Part shown: positions 33,372-42,240 of the stretch, piece after piece | How the letters are laid out: each line of letters begins with the position of its first letter | Numbering within the stretch: position 1 is the stretch's first letter | NCBI GenBank assembly: GCA_023664185.1 | Contig: JAMPGA010000001.1 | Span: 15,280-79,279 of the forward strand | Length of the DNA: 64,000 nucleotides | From: Muribaculaceae bacterium | GTDB taxonomy: Bacteria; Bacteroidota; Bacteroidia; Bacteroidales; Muribaculaceae | Reading direction: 5' to 3' | The notes under the pieces: generated by a model | Told to the model about the DNA's origin: nothing | Seen by the model: the letters and a program-made list of their open reading frames with translations, nothing else | Database searches by the model: none | Position numbers and translations under genes: made by a program

Positions 33372-34808
33372 ATGATCACATTTCTCATCTGTCTGGCACT
33401 GCTTGTCACTGCCTATTTTACTTATGGCCGCTATCTTGAAAAGGTGGCCGAAGCCGACGATTCACGCCCCACACCAGCCATGCGTATGGCCGATGGGGTT
33501 GACTATATACCATTGCCTCGCTGGCGAGTTTTCCTTATACAGTTGTTGAATATTGCAGGCACCGGACCGATTTTCGGTGCAATACTTGGAGCCTGCTTTG
33601 GGCCGGTGGCTTTTCTGTGGATAACGCTTGGAGGAATCTTCTTCGGGGCTATGCACGATTATCTGTCGGGTGTCCTCATCATGCGCCACGATGGTAAGAG
33701 CCTTCCGGAGGTGATAGGCAGTTATCTTGGTGTAAGTGCACGTGCTGTGGTAAGAATTTTCTCTGTGGCTCTTCTAATACTGGTGGGCAGTGTGTTTATA
33801 CTCAGTCCGGCACAACTTCTCACCTCGATGGTCCCCGCCATAAGCAAAACCATCTGGGTGTGGATTATATTGGCATACTACATAGTGGCAACCATGCTGC
33901 CGGTCGACAAGGTGATAGGAAAGCTCTATCCCATATTCGGCATTGCCCTTATAGCCATGGCTGTGGGTCTGCTGGGTGTGATTCTGTCCGGAGTCTATGA
34001 AGTTCCGGAGCTCACCACACTCCATAATTTCCAGCTTGATCCTGAGGCTCTCCCTATTATTCCCACGCTTTTCATAACTATAGCCTGTGGAGCCATTTCG
34101 GGATTCCATGCCACACAGTCGCCCCTGATGGCCCGCTGTGTCACCTCGGAGAAGAAATGCCGCTCAGTGTTTTACGGCTCTATGATATCGGAGAGTGTCA
34201 TAGCTCTGATATGGGCTGCAGTTGCCATGGCGTTTTTCAGAGGTCCCACAGGGCTTGGAGAGAACCTGGCTGAGCATGGAGGAAATGCCGCCTGGGCTGT
34301 CGACGCCATCTCGCGCACCACACTTGGATCTGTGGGTGCCATCCTGGCACTGCTTGGAGTAGTGGCTGCGCCGATCACTTCGGGAGACACTGCTTTCAGA
34401 GGTGCGCGTCTGATAGTAGCCGATGTTTTCAATATAGACCAGCGCCCCATAATGAAGAGATTCCTCATATGTATTCCTCTGTTTGTCATAGGTTATGGCA
34501 TAACCCTAGTGAACTTTGACGTGGTGTGGAGATATTTCGCATGGGCTAATCAGGCATTGGCTTGTGTGGTGCTATGGACTATATATGTATGGCTGGCTCG
34601 GAGCGCTAAAAATATCTGGATTGCTCTTGTCCCCGCCATCTTCATGACTTTTGTTGAGTCATATTTCGTGCTAATCTCACCACAGTTCTTTGGTCTGAGC
34701 AATCATCCCGTGTGCATGATTGGCGCCGCCATACTGACGGTTGTTGCAATGCTTGGCGCCAATGTTCAAGCAAAGAAACAGAGTTCACTCAAACCGGCTG
34801 AACAATGA
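33372..34808 (+). CDS. cstA: CstA-family carbon starvation transporter
   Basis: The 478-residue membrane protein has about 12 or more spans and CstA signatures: LLNIAGTGPIFGAILGACFG (about 57-76), GAMHDYLSGVL, and GFHATQSPLMARC (about 242-254). CstA proteins import peptides or pyruvate during starvation. It is shorter than E. coli CstA (about 700), as is usual for Bacteroidetes. It starts 3 bases after the NlpC/P60 stop and overlaps the DUF4286 gene by ATGA. Confidence 0.88.
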   Translation: MITFLICLALLVTAYFTYGRYLEKVAEADDSRPTPAMRMADGVDYIPLPRWRVFLIQLLNIAGTGPIFGAILGACFGPVAFLWITLGGIFFGAMHDYLSGVLIMRHDGKSLPEVIGSYLGVSARAVVRIFSVALLILVGSVFILSPAQLLTSMVPAISKTIWVWIILAYYIVATMLPVDKVIGKLYPIFGIALIAMAVGLLGVILSGVYEVPELTTLHNFQLDPEALPIIPTLFITIACGAISGFHATQSPLMARCVTSEKKCRSVFYGSMISESVIALIWAAVAMAFFRGPTGLGENLAEHGGNAAWAVDAISRTTLGSVGAILALLGVVAAPITSGDTAFRGARLIVADVFNIDQRPIMKRFLICIPLFVIGYGITLVNFDVVWRYFAWANQALACVVLWTIYVWLARSAKNIWIALVPAIFMTFVESYFVLISPQFFGLSNHPVCMIGAAILTVVAMLGANVQAKKQSSLKPAEQ

Positions 34809-35104
34809 TTATAGTCAACACAACTTTCTATGTGGATTCAGCTCTCGAGTCTGAATTCCTCACCTGGCTCAGAAGCTCATATATCCCTGCCTCACCACTT
34901 TCAGCACCTTCGCTGGCCAGAATCTTATTAGATGTGGGAGAAGAGGGAATGAATGCCTATGCTTTGAAGTTATGTGCTGAGACCATGACAGAAGCACAAG
35001 CGTGGATTGAGGGTGAAGCATCCTTGCTGTTCGGGACTCTGGGCATGAAATATGGCGAAAAGGTGCTCCATTTCACCACATTTATGGAGTCGATAGAGCT
35101 TTGA
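34805..35104 (+). CDS. DUF4286-family small protein
   Basis: The 99-residue cytoplasmic protein starts [20 protein letters not shown] and has a ferredoxin-like alpha/beta pattern, matching DUF4286, which is frequent next to ruvC in Bacteroidetes. Function is unknown. It overlaps cstA by ATGA and lies one base before ruvC. Confidence 0.75.
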   Translation: MIIVNTTFYVDSALESEFLTWLRSSYIPASPLSAPSLARILLDVGEEGMNAYALKLCAETMTEAQAWIEGEASLLFGTLGMKYGEKVLHFTTFMESIEL

Positions 35105-35105
35105 A

Positions 35106-35675
35106 ATGGCTGATCTGAAAGAATTTGATAAGATCATTATAGGCATAGACCCCGGCACAAATGTGATGGGCTATGGTATATTGGGCGTAAAACAGAAAAA
35201 GCCTTCGCTCGTGGCTCTTGGAGTGATAAAGCTCAATAAGTTTGAGAGCCATTATCTGCGCTTACGCCGCATATATGAGCGGGTTTTGTCGCTCACCGAG
35301 CAATATCTGCCCGATGAGATGGCCATTGAAGCGCCGTTTTTTGGCAAGAATGTCCAGTCGATGCTAAAGCTGGGACGCGCCCAGGGTGTGGCTATGGCGG
35401 CAGCCTTGTCACGCGACGTACCTATCACCGAATATGAGCCTCGCAAGATAAAGGTGGCTATAACCGGCAATGGAGCAGCCTCTAAGGAACAAGTGAGAGA
35501 GATGCTGAGACGTATGCTTAACATCCCAGACGAGTCGCTTGAAATCGAGCTTGACGCCACCGATGCCCTGGCGGCCGCTATGTGTCATTTCTACGAATCA
35601 GCCAGGCCGGTGATTGCCGCCGGACCCAAGACATGGGCTGATTTTATAGCCAAGAATCCTGGCAGAGTGAAATAG
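35106..35675 (+). CDS. ruvC: Holliday junction resolvase RuvC
   Basis: The 189-residue endonuclease cuts Holliday junctions after RuvAB migration. Catalytic acids: D15 in IGIDPGT, E75 in AIEAPFFG, D151 and D154 in [10 protein letters not shown]. Length is typical. It is the last gene of the rnr row and is convergent with the glycosyltransferase, whose end is 9 bases away. ruvA and ruvB are not in the window. Confidence 0.94.
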   Translation: MADLKEFDKIIIGIDPGTNVMGYGILGVKQKKPSLVALGVIKLNKFESHYLRLRRIYERVLSLTEQYLPDEMAIEAPFFGKNVQSMLKLGRAQGVAMAAALSRDVPITEYEPRKIKVAITGNGAASKEQVREMLRRMLNIPDESLEIELDATDALAAAMCHFYESARPVIAAGPKTWADFIAKNPGRVK

Positions 35676-35684
35676 GATCGTCTG

Positions 35685-36416
35685 TCAGCGATTCAAATTC
35701 CGCCAGAAGAAACCCAGATGCCGCCATAGAGTGGGGCAGAAACCATAGTATTTCGACATTATATCGAAGCGCTCCAGCAGCGATGCTTTGTGATGGCGGG
35801 TTGTAAGACCTTCGGAGAGATAGTCAATGATAGTGTCGTCTATATAATGATTGCGCTGCGATCTCTGCAGACAACGTATACACCATTCGTAATCGGCCGA
35901 ATATTTGTAGCGTGTGTCATAGTTGTTGGTGAGCTTTCTTAGCACAATGAATGCCTGGTGGCACACGGTCATTCCTGTCTTAAACGAATCAAGCGTAAGG
36001 TTGGCAGGGGCCAGGAGATGGCGATCGGCTATTTTCTGGCGATCAGCGTTTACAATATCAGTCTGTCCGTAGACGATGCCGGGGTAATCATTGTCCATTA
36101 CGGCATCGGCTATCAGCTGCAGAGTGTCGGGAGAGTGAAAGGCATCGCCGGCATTCAGAAATATCACATAATCCCCCTGAGCCATCCCGAGTCCTTTGTT
36201 CATGGCGTCATACAGACCTCTGTCTGGTTCGGATATGAGCCTCAGCCCCTTAATTCTGGCATTTTTGGCCAATTCTACTGTCTGGTCTGTAGAGGCGCCG
36301 TCGATTACAATGAACTCATAGAGTGAGCAAGTCTGCTCGGCCACACTTTTGAGTGTTGCCGGGATGGTTTGCTCAGCATTGCGAGTAACGGTGATAATGG
36401 AAAACAATGGGTTCAT
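35685..36416 (-). CDS. Family 2 glycosyltransferase
   Basis: The 243-residue GT-A enzyme has FSIITVTRNAEQTIPATLKS at the N-terminus, VIDGASTDQT, and FLNAGDAFHS in place of the usual DxD loop. Its length and C-terminal part (HHKASLLERFDIMSKYYGF) resemble WcaA/WcaE-type enzymes for surface polysaccharide. I start it at ATG 36416 (MNPLFSII), because the promoter at 36441-36472 lies inside the longer open frame. ATG 36428 is also possible. Donor and acceptor are unknown. It stands alone, with no other sugar genes near. Confidence 0.82.
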   Translation of the reverse strand: MNPLFSIITVTRNAEQTIPATLKSVAEQTCSLYEFIVIDGASTDQTVELAKNARIKGLRLISEPDRGLYDAMNKGLGMAQGDYVIFLNAGDAFHSPDTLQLIADAVMDNDYPGIVYGQTDIVNADRQKIADRHLLAPANLTLDSFKTGMTVCHQAFIVLRKLTNNYDTRYKYSADYEWCIRCLQRSQRNHYIDDTIIDYLSEGLTTRHHKASLLERFDIMSKYYGFCPTLWRHLGFFWRNLNR

Positions 36417-36440
36417 ATCGGAATACATAGGAGTCAAAGG

Positions 36441-36472
36441 CAAATTTAATTCATTTCTACCATACGGCCAAA
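36441..36472 (-). promoter_or_regulatory. Glycosyltransferase promoter
   Basis: On the minus strand TTTG (36469-36472), 20 bases, TAAATTTG (36441-36448), a perfect consensus. It gives a leader of about 18 bases to ATG 36416. Confidence 0.75.
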
Positions 36473-36476
36473 CAAT

Positions 36477-36508
36477 TTTGGAAAATACGGACATTATCAC
36501 TAATTTTG
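36477..36508 (+). promoter_or_regulatory. recR promoter
   Basis: TTTG (36477-36480), 20 bases, TAATTTTG (36501-36508), a perfect consensus. Its -33 element is only 4 bases from the divergent glycosyltransferase -33, so the two compete or share polymerase contacts. Confidence 0.75.
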
Positions 36509-36538
36509 AATAGTCAAAACGATAAAATTGAAACATAA

Positions 36539-37165
36539 ATGCAACAAGAATTCGCATCCCGGCTGCTGGAAGAAGCCGTGACTGAACTTTCGAGACTCCC
36601 GGGCATTGGCCGCAAGACGGCGTTGCGCCTTGCTCTGCATTTGCTGAGAGCCGATGAGAGTGTGGGACTCAGACTCGGACAGTCGATAATCGACATGAGA
36701 AAGGGCGTGAGATACTGCTCGGTGTGTCACAACATTTCGGAGACCGAGGTGTGTCCCATTTGCGCTGACCATATGCGTGACAAGCGCACCATCTGTGTGG
36801 TGGAGACGGTGAAGGATGTGATGAGCTTTGAGAACACCGGACAGTATTCCGGGCTATACCATGTGCTGGGTGGAGTGATTTCGCCTATGGACGGAATAGG
36901 CCCCGACCAGCTCGAAATAGCTTCGCTTATTTCGAGGGTAGAAAGCGGCGACATAGACGAGGTGATCCTGGCCTTGAGCGCCACGATGGAAGGGGAGACC
37001 ACAAACTTCTATATCTACCGTAAGTTGGCTCCCTTTGCCGACGTGAAAATCACTCAGCTGGCCAGGGGCGTCTCTGTGGGTAACGAAATTGAATATACCG
37101 ACGAGGTCACTCTTGGGCGGTCGTTGCTGAACCGCACACTGTTTGCCGATTCTATAAAGCGATAA
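36539..37165 (+). CDS. recR: Recombination mediator RecR
   Basis: The 208-residue protein has an HhH motif ([17 protein letters not shown], about 20-36), a four-Cys zinc finger (C60, C63, C72, C75) and a Toprim domain ([20 protein letters not shown]). It loads RecA on gapped DNA with RecF/RecO. It is convergent with the ABC-F gene, whose end lies 8 bases away. Its length is normal. Confidence 0.95.
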   Translation: MQQEFASRLLEEAVTELSRLPGIGRKTALRLALHLLRADESVGLRLGQSIIDMRKGVRYCSVCHNISETEVCPICADHMRDKRTICVVETVKDVMSFENTGQYSGLYHVLGGVISPMDGIGPDQLEIASLISRVESGDIDEVILALSATMEGETTNFYIYRKLAPFADVKITQLARGVSVGNEIEYTDEVTLGRSLLNRTLFADSIKR

Positions 37166-37173
37166 TAGTGTCT

Positions 37174-39156
37174 CTATTTTTCCAGTTCCTCGGCCTCGAT
37201 GGTGGCGAGCTCCCAAAGCGACATGGCATTTTCGAGCTGCTTCATGGTCTGAGCATGGCGATCATATATACCTGGATCGGTCGAACCGGCTGCAAGCTCT
37301 GACTCTATTTTAGACACCTCAGCTTCAAGACGTCCAACTTCTGCCTCGGCTTCTTCCACTTTTCTGCGGGCACGTTTCACCATCTTGTCCCGTTCTTTCT
37401 GCTCGGCATAGCTCAGCTTGCGCTGGGTTGCTGGAGTGTCGGCTGCGGGGCGCTCGGCCGAGTTCTGAACGGTTTTATTGCTCGTTTCACTGGTGGGAGA
37501 TGAGGCTTTTTCCACAGGTTTACTGCGTTCAAGCTCGGCGAGCGACGATAGACGTTTCTTCTCGAGAAATTCGTAGATACCTCCGAGACACTCCTTGACC
37601 TCGCCGCCTCCAAATTCATAGACCTTCTCGACCAACCCGTCAAGGAACTCTCGGTCGTGGCTCACCACAATCACTGTGCCGTCAAAATCTTTGATGGCCG
37701 ACTTCAGAATATCCTTGGTCTTCATGTCGAGGTGGTTTGTAGGCTCGTCAAGAATAAGAAGATTCACCGGCTCGAGCAAAAGCTTTATCATGGCCAGACG
37801 GGTCTTTTCGCCTCCCGACAACACTTTTACCTTCTTGTCGGAGGCCTCTCCTCCAAACATAAAGGCACCCAGGATGTCGCGGATTTTTGTGCGGATGTCG
37901 CCCACTGCCACACGGTCAATGGTGTCGAACACTGAGATTGTCTCATCAAGCAGCTGAGCCTGGTTTTGGGCAAAGTAGCCAATCTTCACATTATGTCCCA
38001 CCTTCAGCGTTCCGGTAAATGGAATCTCACCCATTATACACTTGACAAGGGTCGACTTACCCTCACCGTTCTTACCGACAAAAGCCACCTTTTCGCCACG
38101 TTTTATTGTAAACGTGGCATGATCGAATACCTGATGATCGCCATAGGCTTTCCCTAAATCATCGACAATGAGGGGGTAGTCGCCGGAACGTGGAGCAGGG
38201 GAGAACTTCAGGTTGAGGTGAGAGGTGTCAACCTCATCGACCTCTATGCGCTCTATCTTGGAGAGTTGTTTGATTCGGCTCTGCACCTGCACACTTTTGG
38301 TGGCTTTATAACGGAATCGTTCTATGAAGTCTTCCGTCTCCTTTATCATCTTCTGCTGATTCTGATAAGCCCTCATATGTTGCTCCAGGCGCTCGGCACG
38401 CAGCTCTACATAGTGTGAGTAGTTTACGGAATAGTCGTAAATCTTGCCCAGAGAAATCTCGATGGTGCGATTGGTGACATTGTCAATAAAAGCACGGTCA
38501 TGACTGACGAGCACCACAGCCCCCGGCTTGTTTATGAGGAAATTTTCCAGCCACTGTATGGATTCAATATCCAGATGATTGGTGGGCTCGTCGAGCAGTA
38601 AAACATCAGGTTTGGTGAGAAGGAGTTTGGCCAATTCAATTCGCATGCGCCATCCACCCGAGAATTCCGAAGTGGGCCGATCGAAATCTGTGCGCTTAAA
38701 GCCCAGGCCTATAAGCGTCTTCTCCATCTCGGCCTCGCAGTTTTCGCTCTCTTCCATGGCAAGCCGATCTGTCAACGTAGTCATACGGTCTATCAGATCC
38801 TGATATTCGGGGCTATCATAGTCCGTGCGTTCAGCCAGCTCGGCGGTCATGGCGTCCAGTCTACTGTGCATTTCCTTGATGTGACTGAAGGCGGTACGAA
38901 CCTCCTCGGCCACCGTCGCAGTGTCAGTAATAGTCATATGCTGAGGCAGGTATCCTATAGTGGTATCTTTAGGTACGTTGACACTACCCGACGTGGGCTT
39001 CTGCAGACCGGCTATAATCTTTAGCATCGTCGACTTCCCGGCACCGTTTTTCCCTACAAGTGCTATTCTGTCGCGATTATTTATAATGTATGATATATTG
39101 TCAAAGAGCGATTTTGCGCTGAATTCTACCGTAAGATTATTGATGGATATGCTCAT
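37174..39156 (-). CDS. ABC-F family ATPase
   Basis: The 660-residue protein has two ABC cassettes with no membrane part: Walker A GKNGAGKST and GKNGEGKST, signatures FSGGWRMRIELAK and LSGGEKTRLAM, and two LLDEPTNHLD Walker B blocks. A linker (RYKATKSVQVQSRIKQLSKI) and a C-terminal coiled coil (from about residue 565) follow. ABC-F proteins act on the ribosome. This one resembles the Uup/YheS type. I start it at ATG 39156 (MSISINNLTVEF), because the -7 box occupies 39181-39188, over the longer reading. Confidence 0.88.
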   Translation of the reverse strand: MSISINNLTVEFSAKSLFDNISYIINNRDRIALVGKNGAGKSTMLKIIAGLQKPTSGSVNVPKDTTIGYLPQHMTITDTATVAEEVRTAFSHIKEMHSRLDAMTAELAERTDYDSPEYQDLIDRMTTLTDRLAMEESENCEAEMEKTLIGLGFKRTDFDRPTSEFSGGWRMRIELAKLLLTKPDVLLLDEPTNHLDIESIQWLENFLINKPGAVVLVSHDRAFIDNVTNRTIEISLGKIYDYSVNYSHYVELRAERLEQHMRAYQNQQKMIKETEDFIERFRYKATKSVQVQSRIKQLSKIERIEVDEVDTSHLNLKFSPAPRSGDYPLIVDDLGKAYGDHQVFDHATFTIKRGEKVAFVGKNGEGKSTLVKCIMGEIPFTGTLKVGHNVKIGYFAQNQAQLLDETISVFDTIDRVAVGDIRTKIRDILGAFMFGGEASDKKVKVLSGGEKTRLAMIKLLLEPVNLLILDEPTNHLDMKTKDILKSAIKDFDGTVIVVSHDREFLDGLVEKVYEFGGGEVKECLGGIYEFLEKKRLSSLAELERSKPVEKASSPTSETSNKTVQNSAERPAADTPATQRKLSYAEQKERDKMVKRARRKVEEAEAEVGRLEAEVSKIESELAAGSTDPGIYDRHAQTMKQLENAMSLWELATIEAEELEK

Positions 39157-39180
39157 AAATGTTTTTTGGAATATAGAATG

Positions 39181-39211
39181 CAAAATTACTCAATATTCCA
39201 CATATCCACAA
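39181..39211 (-). promoter_or_regulatory. ABC-F gene promoter
   Basis: On the minus strand TTG (39209-39211), 20 bases, TAATTTTG (39181-39188). The predicted start near 39175 leaves a leader of about 18 bases. Confidence 0.65.
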
Positions 39212-39225
39212 TAGGATTTCCGCGG

Positions 39226-39804
39226 CTAACGGATAAACGGCAGCCTGTGATCGGGGTCGGGCAGATATGACTCAAATGTATTATCATCATAGTATATCAC
39301 AATGCCAATTACCTTTTTCCCGTTTTCTGCTTTCAGAGTATAGGTTTCCTCCTCATGGTTTGATATTGTGTTCTCAGTTGCAAACGCAAATGTTCTCCCG
39401 GTATTTGCAGAGGCTGGATTTTGGTCTTCTCGATTAGAGTGATCTTCATTTGTAAATGCAAACTCGGAAACTATAGGCTTGTTTGCATTTACAACACCAA
39501 TTTGATCACCGGATTCAGGTCTGACAGTATTATTGTTTGCGTTTACATTCGCATTATCATAGGTAGATTCTATAGTCGTAGGGGTGTCCGACGTCATATT
39601 TCCTTCTCCAAACATCAACCACATGATAGATAGAGTAGGGTAGCAGGTGTGGATCTTCCCAATTATCTCGTCGCTCACCTTTTTATTTCGTCCCGCCAGC
39701 AGCTGGGAGGCTGTCGGACGAGGTATGCCACAGTCATCGGCAAACTGAGTGACACTTATCTGTTTAGAATCGAGAAAGAGTTTGAGTCGCGAAACCAAAT
39801 CCAT
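39226..39804 (-). CDS. XRE-family regulator with repeat motifs inside its gene
   Basis: The 192-residue protein has an N-terminal helix-turn-helix (KQISVTQFADDCGIPRPTAS, about 14-33, then QLLAGRNKKVSDEI). A low-complexity Asn/Ala/Thr-rich linker (about 70-140) and a C-terminal stretch (KVIGIVIYYDDNTFESYLPD) follow. It looks like a phage-type or standalone XRE repressor. I start it at ATG 39804 (MDLVSRLKLF), as the promoter is at 39845-39876. The linker contains NVNANN, VVNANK, FAFTNE and FAFATE, which trace to repeated TTTGCATTTACAAA-like DNA. Confidence 0.72.
   Translation of the reverse strand: MDLVSRLKLFLDSKQISVTQFADDCGIPRPTASQLLAGRNKKVSDEIIGKIHTCYPTLSIMWLMFGEGNMTSDTPTTIESTYDNANVNANNNTVRPESGDQIGVVNANKPIVSEFAFTNEDHSNREDQNPASANTGRTFAFATENTISNHEEETYTLKAENGKKVIGIVIYYDDNTFESYLPDPDHRLPFIR
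39449..39549. repeat. Three TTTGCATTTACAAA-like motifs inside the XRE gene
   Basis: TTTGTAAATGCAAA at 39449-39462 is the reverse complement of the motif. TTTGCATTTACAAC is at 39482-39495 and TTTGCGTTTACATT at 39536-39549. A fourth, TTTGCATTCACAAA, is at 39897-39910 in the promoter region. They may be operators for the encoded repressor. Confidence 0.5.
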
Positions 39805-39841
39805 ATTTGCAATTTTTATCTGTTTGTATTCTGAATTACGT

Positions 39842-39910
39842 ATGCAAATGTAATTACAAATATTCAATTATGCAAATTTTTATTCATTAATTTTAATTTG
39901 CATTCACAAA
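39842..39910 (-). promoter_or_regulatory. XRE gene promoter overlapped by TTTGCAT sites
   Basis: On the minus strand TTTG (39873-39876), 20 bases, TACATTTG (39845-39852) form a consensus promoter. ATGCAAA at 39842-39848 and 39870-39876, and TTTGCAT at 39897-39903, cover both elements. A bound repressor would block polymerase, so autorepression is likely. Confidence 0.6.
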
Positions 39911-40912
39911 TAGAGCTATTCAGAAACACAAATTACATTTCTGCAAACTCGCTTTACAAAATCAACCAGTGGTGGATTAGGGTTGGTGTAGGGCCGTGGA
40001 ACATTTTTAGAATACCCGCCAACATATACATTTCTGTCCAATCCACAAATTTAAACATATGATGCTATTTTGACATGTTTAAATATTGAATATCTGCTCA
40101 ATGCCACGCATAACAATACCCTTCAAGTGTATTTTAATAAGATTTGAACCAATTAATCAAATTAATTACACTATCAGCTGAATATTAGCTATATAAATTA
40201 ATTGCAAATAAAGGTTAACACCTATACGTGATGTTTCGCCGCCCACAAGGGGGAAAGGAGACCTTCAACCCACCCAGAGGCTTAGTGTAGATGTAAATTC
40301 CGGCATCCTTGTTGATATTCAATTTTGAATCCTTCTGTTGCCGAAATCAAACCGGATTTTCCGAGCTGACCAATGACATATATTGAATTTACGTCCTATA
40401 TATTTCCAACAACCGAAAAGTAGTTAAAGATCATGCTAAACCCCTAATTTTCACAATAATTTGATTTATTTAACTGATTCATGTATCCTTTTCTCCCATG
40501 ATTGAGCTACTGACGAAACTACTAAGATATCGTATTGAAACGATGGAGAATAAAAAGCCACGTAAGTATTTCACAAAATGCTTCTTTTGTAAAGAAGTAT
40601 TAGCAATATAAATATATTTCCCCGTCTCCCAGCATAGCACCCGGCCGGGAGCAAAAGAGAGAACACAGATTAACCCATACGGGTTGAATAGAGCAATATT
40701 CAAGACTTACAATCTTTTTCCGCAAGTTAGTGTAGTATTGCCGGAGGAAAGATCTATTTTCGCCCAGACAACCCCGAACGTCAGAGATGAGAAGGGGAGC
40801 TCAAATTTCCTAAATTCCCTACCGTTGACTGATATTCTATAAAACAACGAGAGGCTATTTTACATAATACGGATTATGTGCAAACGATTAAAGCCGATAT
40901 CCGACATTAATA
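39911..40912. other. Long AT-rich stretch without a convincing gene
   Basis: About 1 kb lies between the XRE promoter and the panC promoter. Most is AT-rich with no coding bias. A 44-codon open frame on the minus strand (40215-40346, containing NINKDAGIYIYTKPLGG) is unusually GC-richer and protein-like but has no start codon. A 74-codon frame at 40479-40703 (minus) has no family features and I do not accept it. A CAACGAGAGGC-like stretch near 40845 shows nothing recognisable. Confidence 0.5.
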
Positions 40913-40944
40913 TTTGCGACATATTTAAATATTGTGTAATTTTG
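40913..40944 (+). promoter_or_regulatory. panC promoter
   Basis: TTTG (40913-40916), 20 bases, TAATTTTG (40937-40944), a perfect consensus. Leader of about 60 bases to ATG 41012. Confidence 0.75.
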
Positions 40945-41011
40945 CACCTTGAATTTGGTGGACATTCACACAGAATGTTTCTACACCGGCTCAAACCACA
41001 TCAATAATTAA

Positions 41012-41863
41012 ATGGAAATTATTCGCACTGTCGCTGAATTAAAGGAGAAACTTGCCAAGGCTTGCACCGCTGGCTCGGTCGGACTTGTCCCCACCATGGG
41101 TGCTCTTCATCGAGGTCACAGATCGCTTGTTGAGCGCGCTCGCTCCGAGAATGACACTGTTGTAGTCAGCGTCTTTGTAAACCCTACCCAGTTCAACAAT
41201 CCCGCAGATCTTGCCACATATCCACGCACCGAAGAAGCCGATGCTGCAATGCTTGAGGAATGTGGTGTGGATTATGCGTTTATTCCTTCGGTCAAGGAGA
41301 TATATCCCGAAGCTGATACACGTGTGTTCGATCTTGGCCCCGTGGCCGAGATTATGGAAGGCGCCATGCGACCTGGCCACTTCAACGGTGTAGCTCAGAT
41401 AGTTAGCAAGCTTTTTGAATTCACACAGCCCACCAGGGCTTATTTCGGAGAGAAAGATTTCCAGCAGATAGCTGTAATACGCAAGATGGCCGAATTGGCT
41501 GGTTTCCAAGATCTTGAAATTGTAGATTGTCCCATTGTGCGCGAGCCAGACGGGCTGGCTCTAAGTTCGCGCAATGTGCGTCTCACCCCCGAGCAGCGCA
41601 CTATTGCCCCGGCTATTTCGCTTGTGCTCCGCAGCAGCCTTATATGGTGTAAAGAATTGTCGGTCAACGAGATGAAAGAACGGGTAATAACCACTCTCAA
41701 TATCTTCCCATTTATGGAGGTAGAATATTTCGAGATTGTCGATGCACTCACTATGCAGCCCATCAACGACTGGAGCGATACAGATCAAGCCGTCGGTTGC
41801 ATCACTTGCTATTGTGGCGACGTGCGTCTGATAGACAATATTAAATATCCTTCTGCCCTATGA
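41012..41863 (+). CDS. panC: Pantothenate synthetase
   Basis: The 283-residue enzyme joins pantoate and beta-alanine with ATP. It has [19 protein letters not shown] (about 26-44), [26 protein letters not shown] and [13 protein letters not shown], all PanC landmarks. The ATGA overlap with panD couples it to the enzyme that supplies beta-alanine. Probable operon: panC-panD-ffh-folD-capA. Confidence 0.95.
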   Translation: MEIIRTVAELKEKLAKACTAGSVGLVPTMGALHRGHRSLVERARSENDTVVVSVFVNPTQFNNPADLATYPRTEEADAAMLEECGVDYAFIPSVKEIYPEADTRVFDLGPVAEIMEGAMRPGHFNGVAQIVSKLFEFTQPTRAYFGEKDFQQIAVIRKMAELAGFQDLEIVDCPIVREPDGLALSSRNVRLTPEQRTIAPAISLVLRSSLIWCKELSVNEMKERVITTLNIFPFMEVEYFEIVDALTMQPINDWSDTDQAVGCITCYCGDVRLIDNIKYPSAL

Positions 41864-42213
41864 TGCTTGAAATGCTCAAAAGCAAGATCCACCGTGTGCA
41901 TGTCACAGAGGCCAGGCTTGATTATATCGGCAGTATCACCATAGACCGCGATCTCCTCGATGCCGCAGGCATACTGCCTGGCGAAAGAGTGTATATCGTA
42001 AACAACAACAACGGTGAGCGCTTTGACACATACACCATTGAGGGTCCTCGAGGATCCGGAGTGGTATGCCTCAACGGCGCGGCAGCCAGAAAGGTACAGG
42101 TGGGCGATATCATAATCATAATTTGCTATGCTTCGATGACCCCTGAAGAGGCAGCCACATTCAAGCCCAAAGTAATCTTCCCCGACACTAATACAAATCT
42201 ACTCGTCAACTGA
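41860..42213 (+). CDS. panD: Aspartate 1-decarboxylase (pyruvoyl)
   Basis: The 117-residue proenzyme makes beta-alanine from aspartate. It self-cleaves at Gly24-Ser25 (DYIGSITID) to form the pyruvoyl group. The motif [20 protein letters not shown] (about 47-66) is typical. A nearby internal ATG (41872, [11 protein letters not shown]) would also fit the family N-terminus. Overlaps panC by ATGA. Confidence 0.95.
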   Translation: MMLEMLKSKIHRVHVTEARLDYIGSITIDRDLLDAAGILPGERVYIVNNNNGERFDTYTIEGPRGSGVVCLNGAAARKVQVGDIIIIICYASMTPEEAATFKPKVIFPDTNTNLLVN

Positions 42214-42240
42214 CCCCCACACCATAATATATAGACCCCA

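Noticed and set aside
40479..40703. 74-codon open frame on the minus strand
   Set aside because: No family features, no promoter or ribosome site, atypical composition, and located in AT-rich gene-poor DNA.
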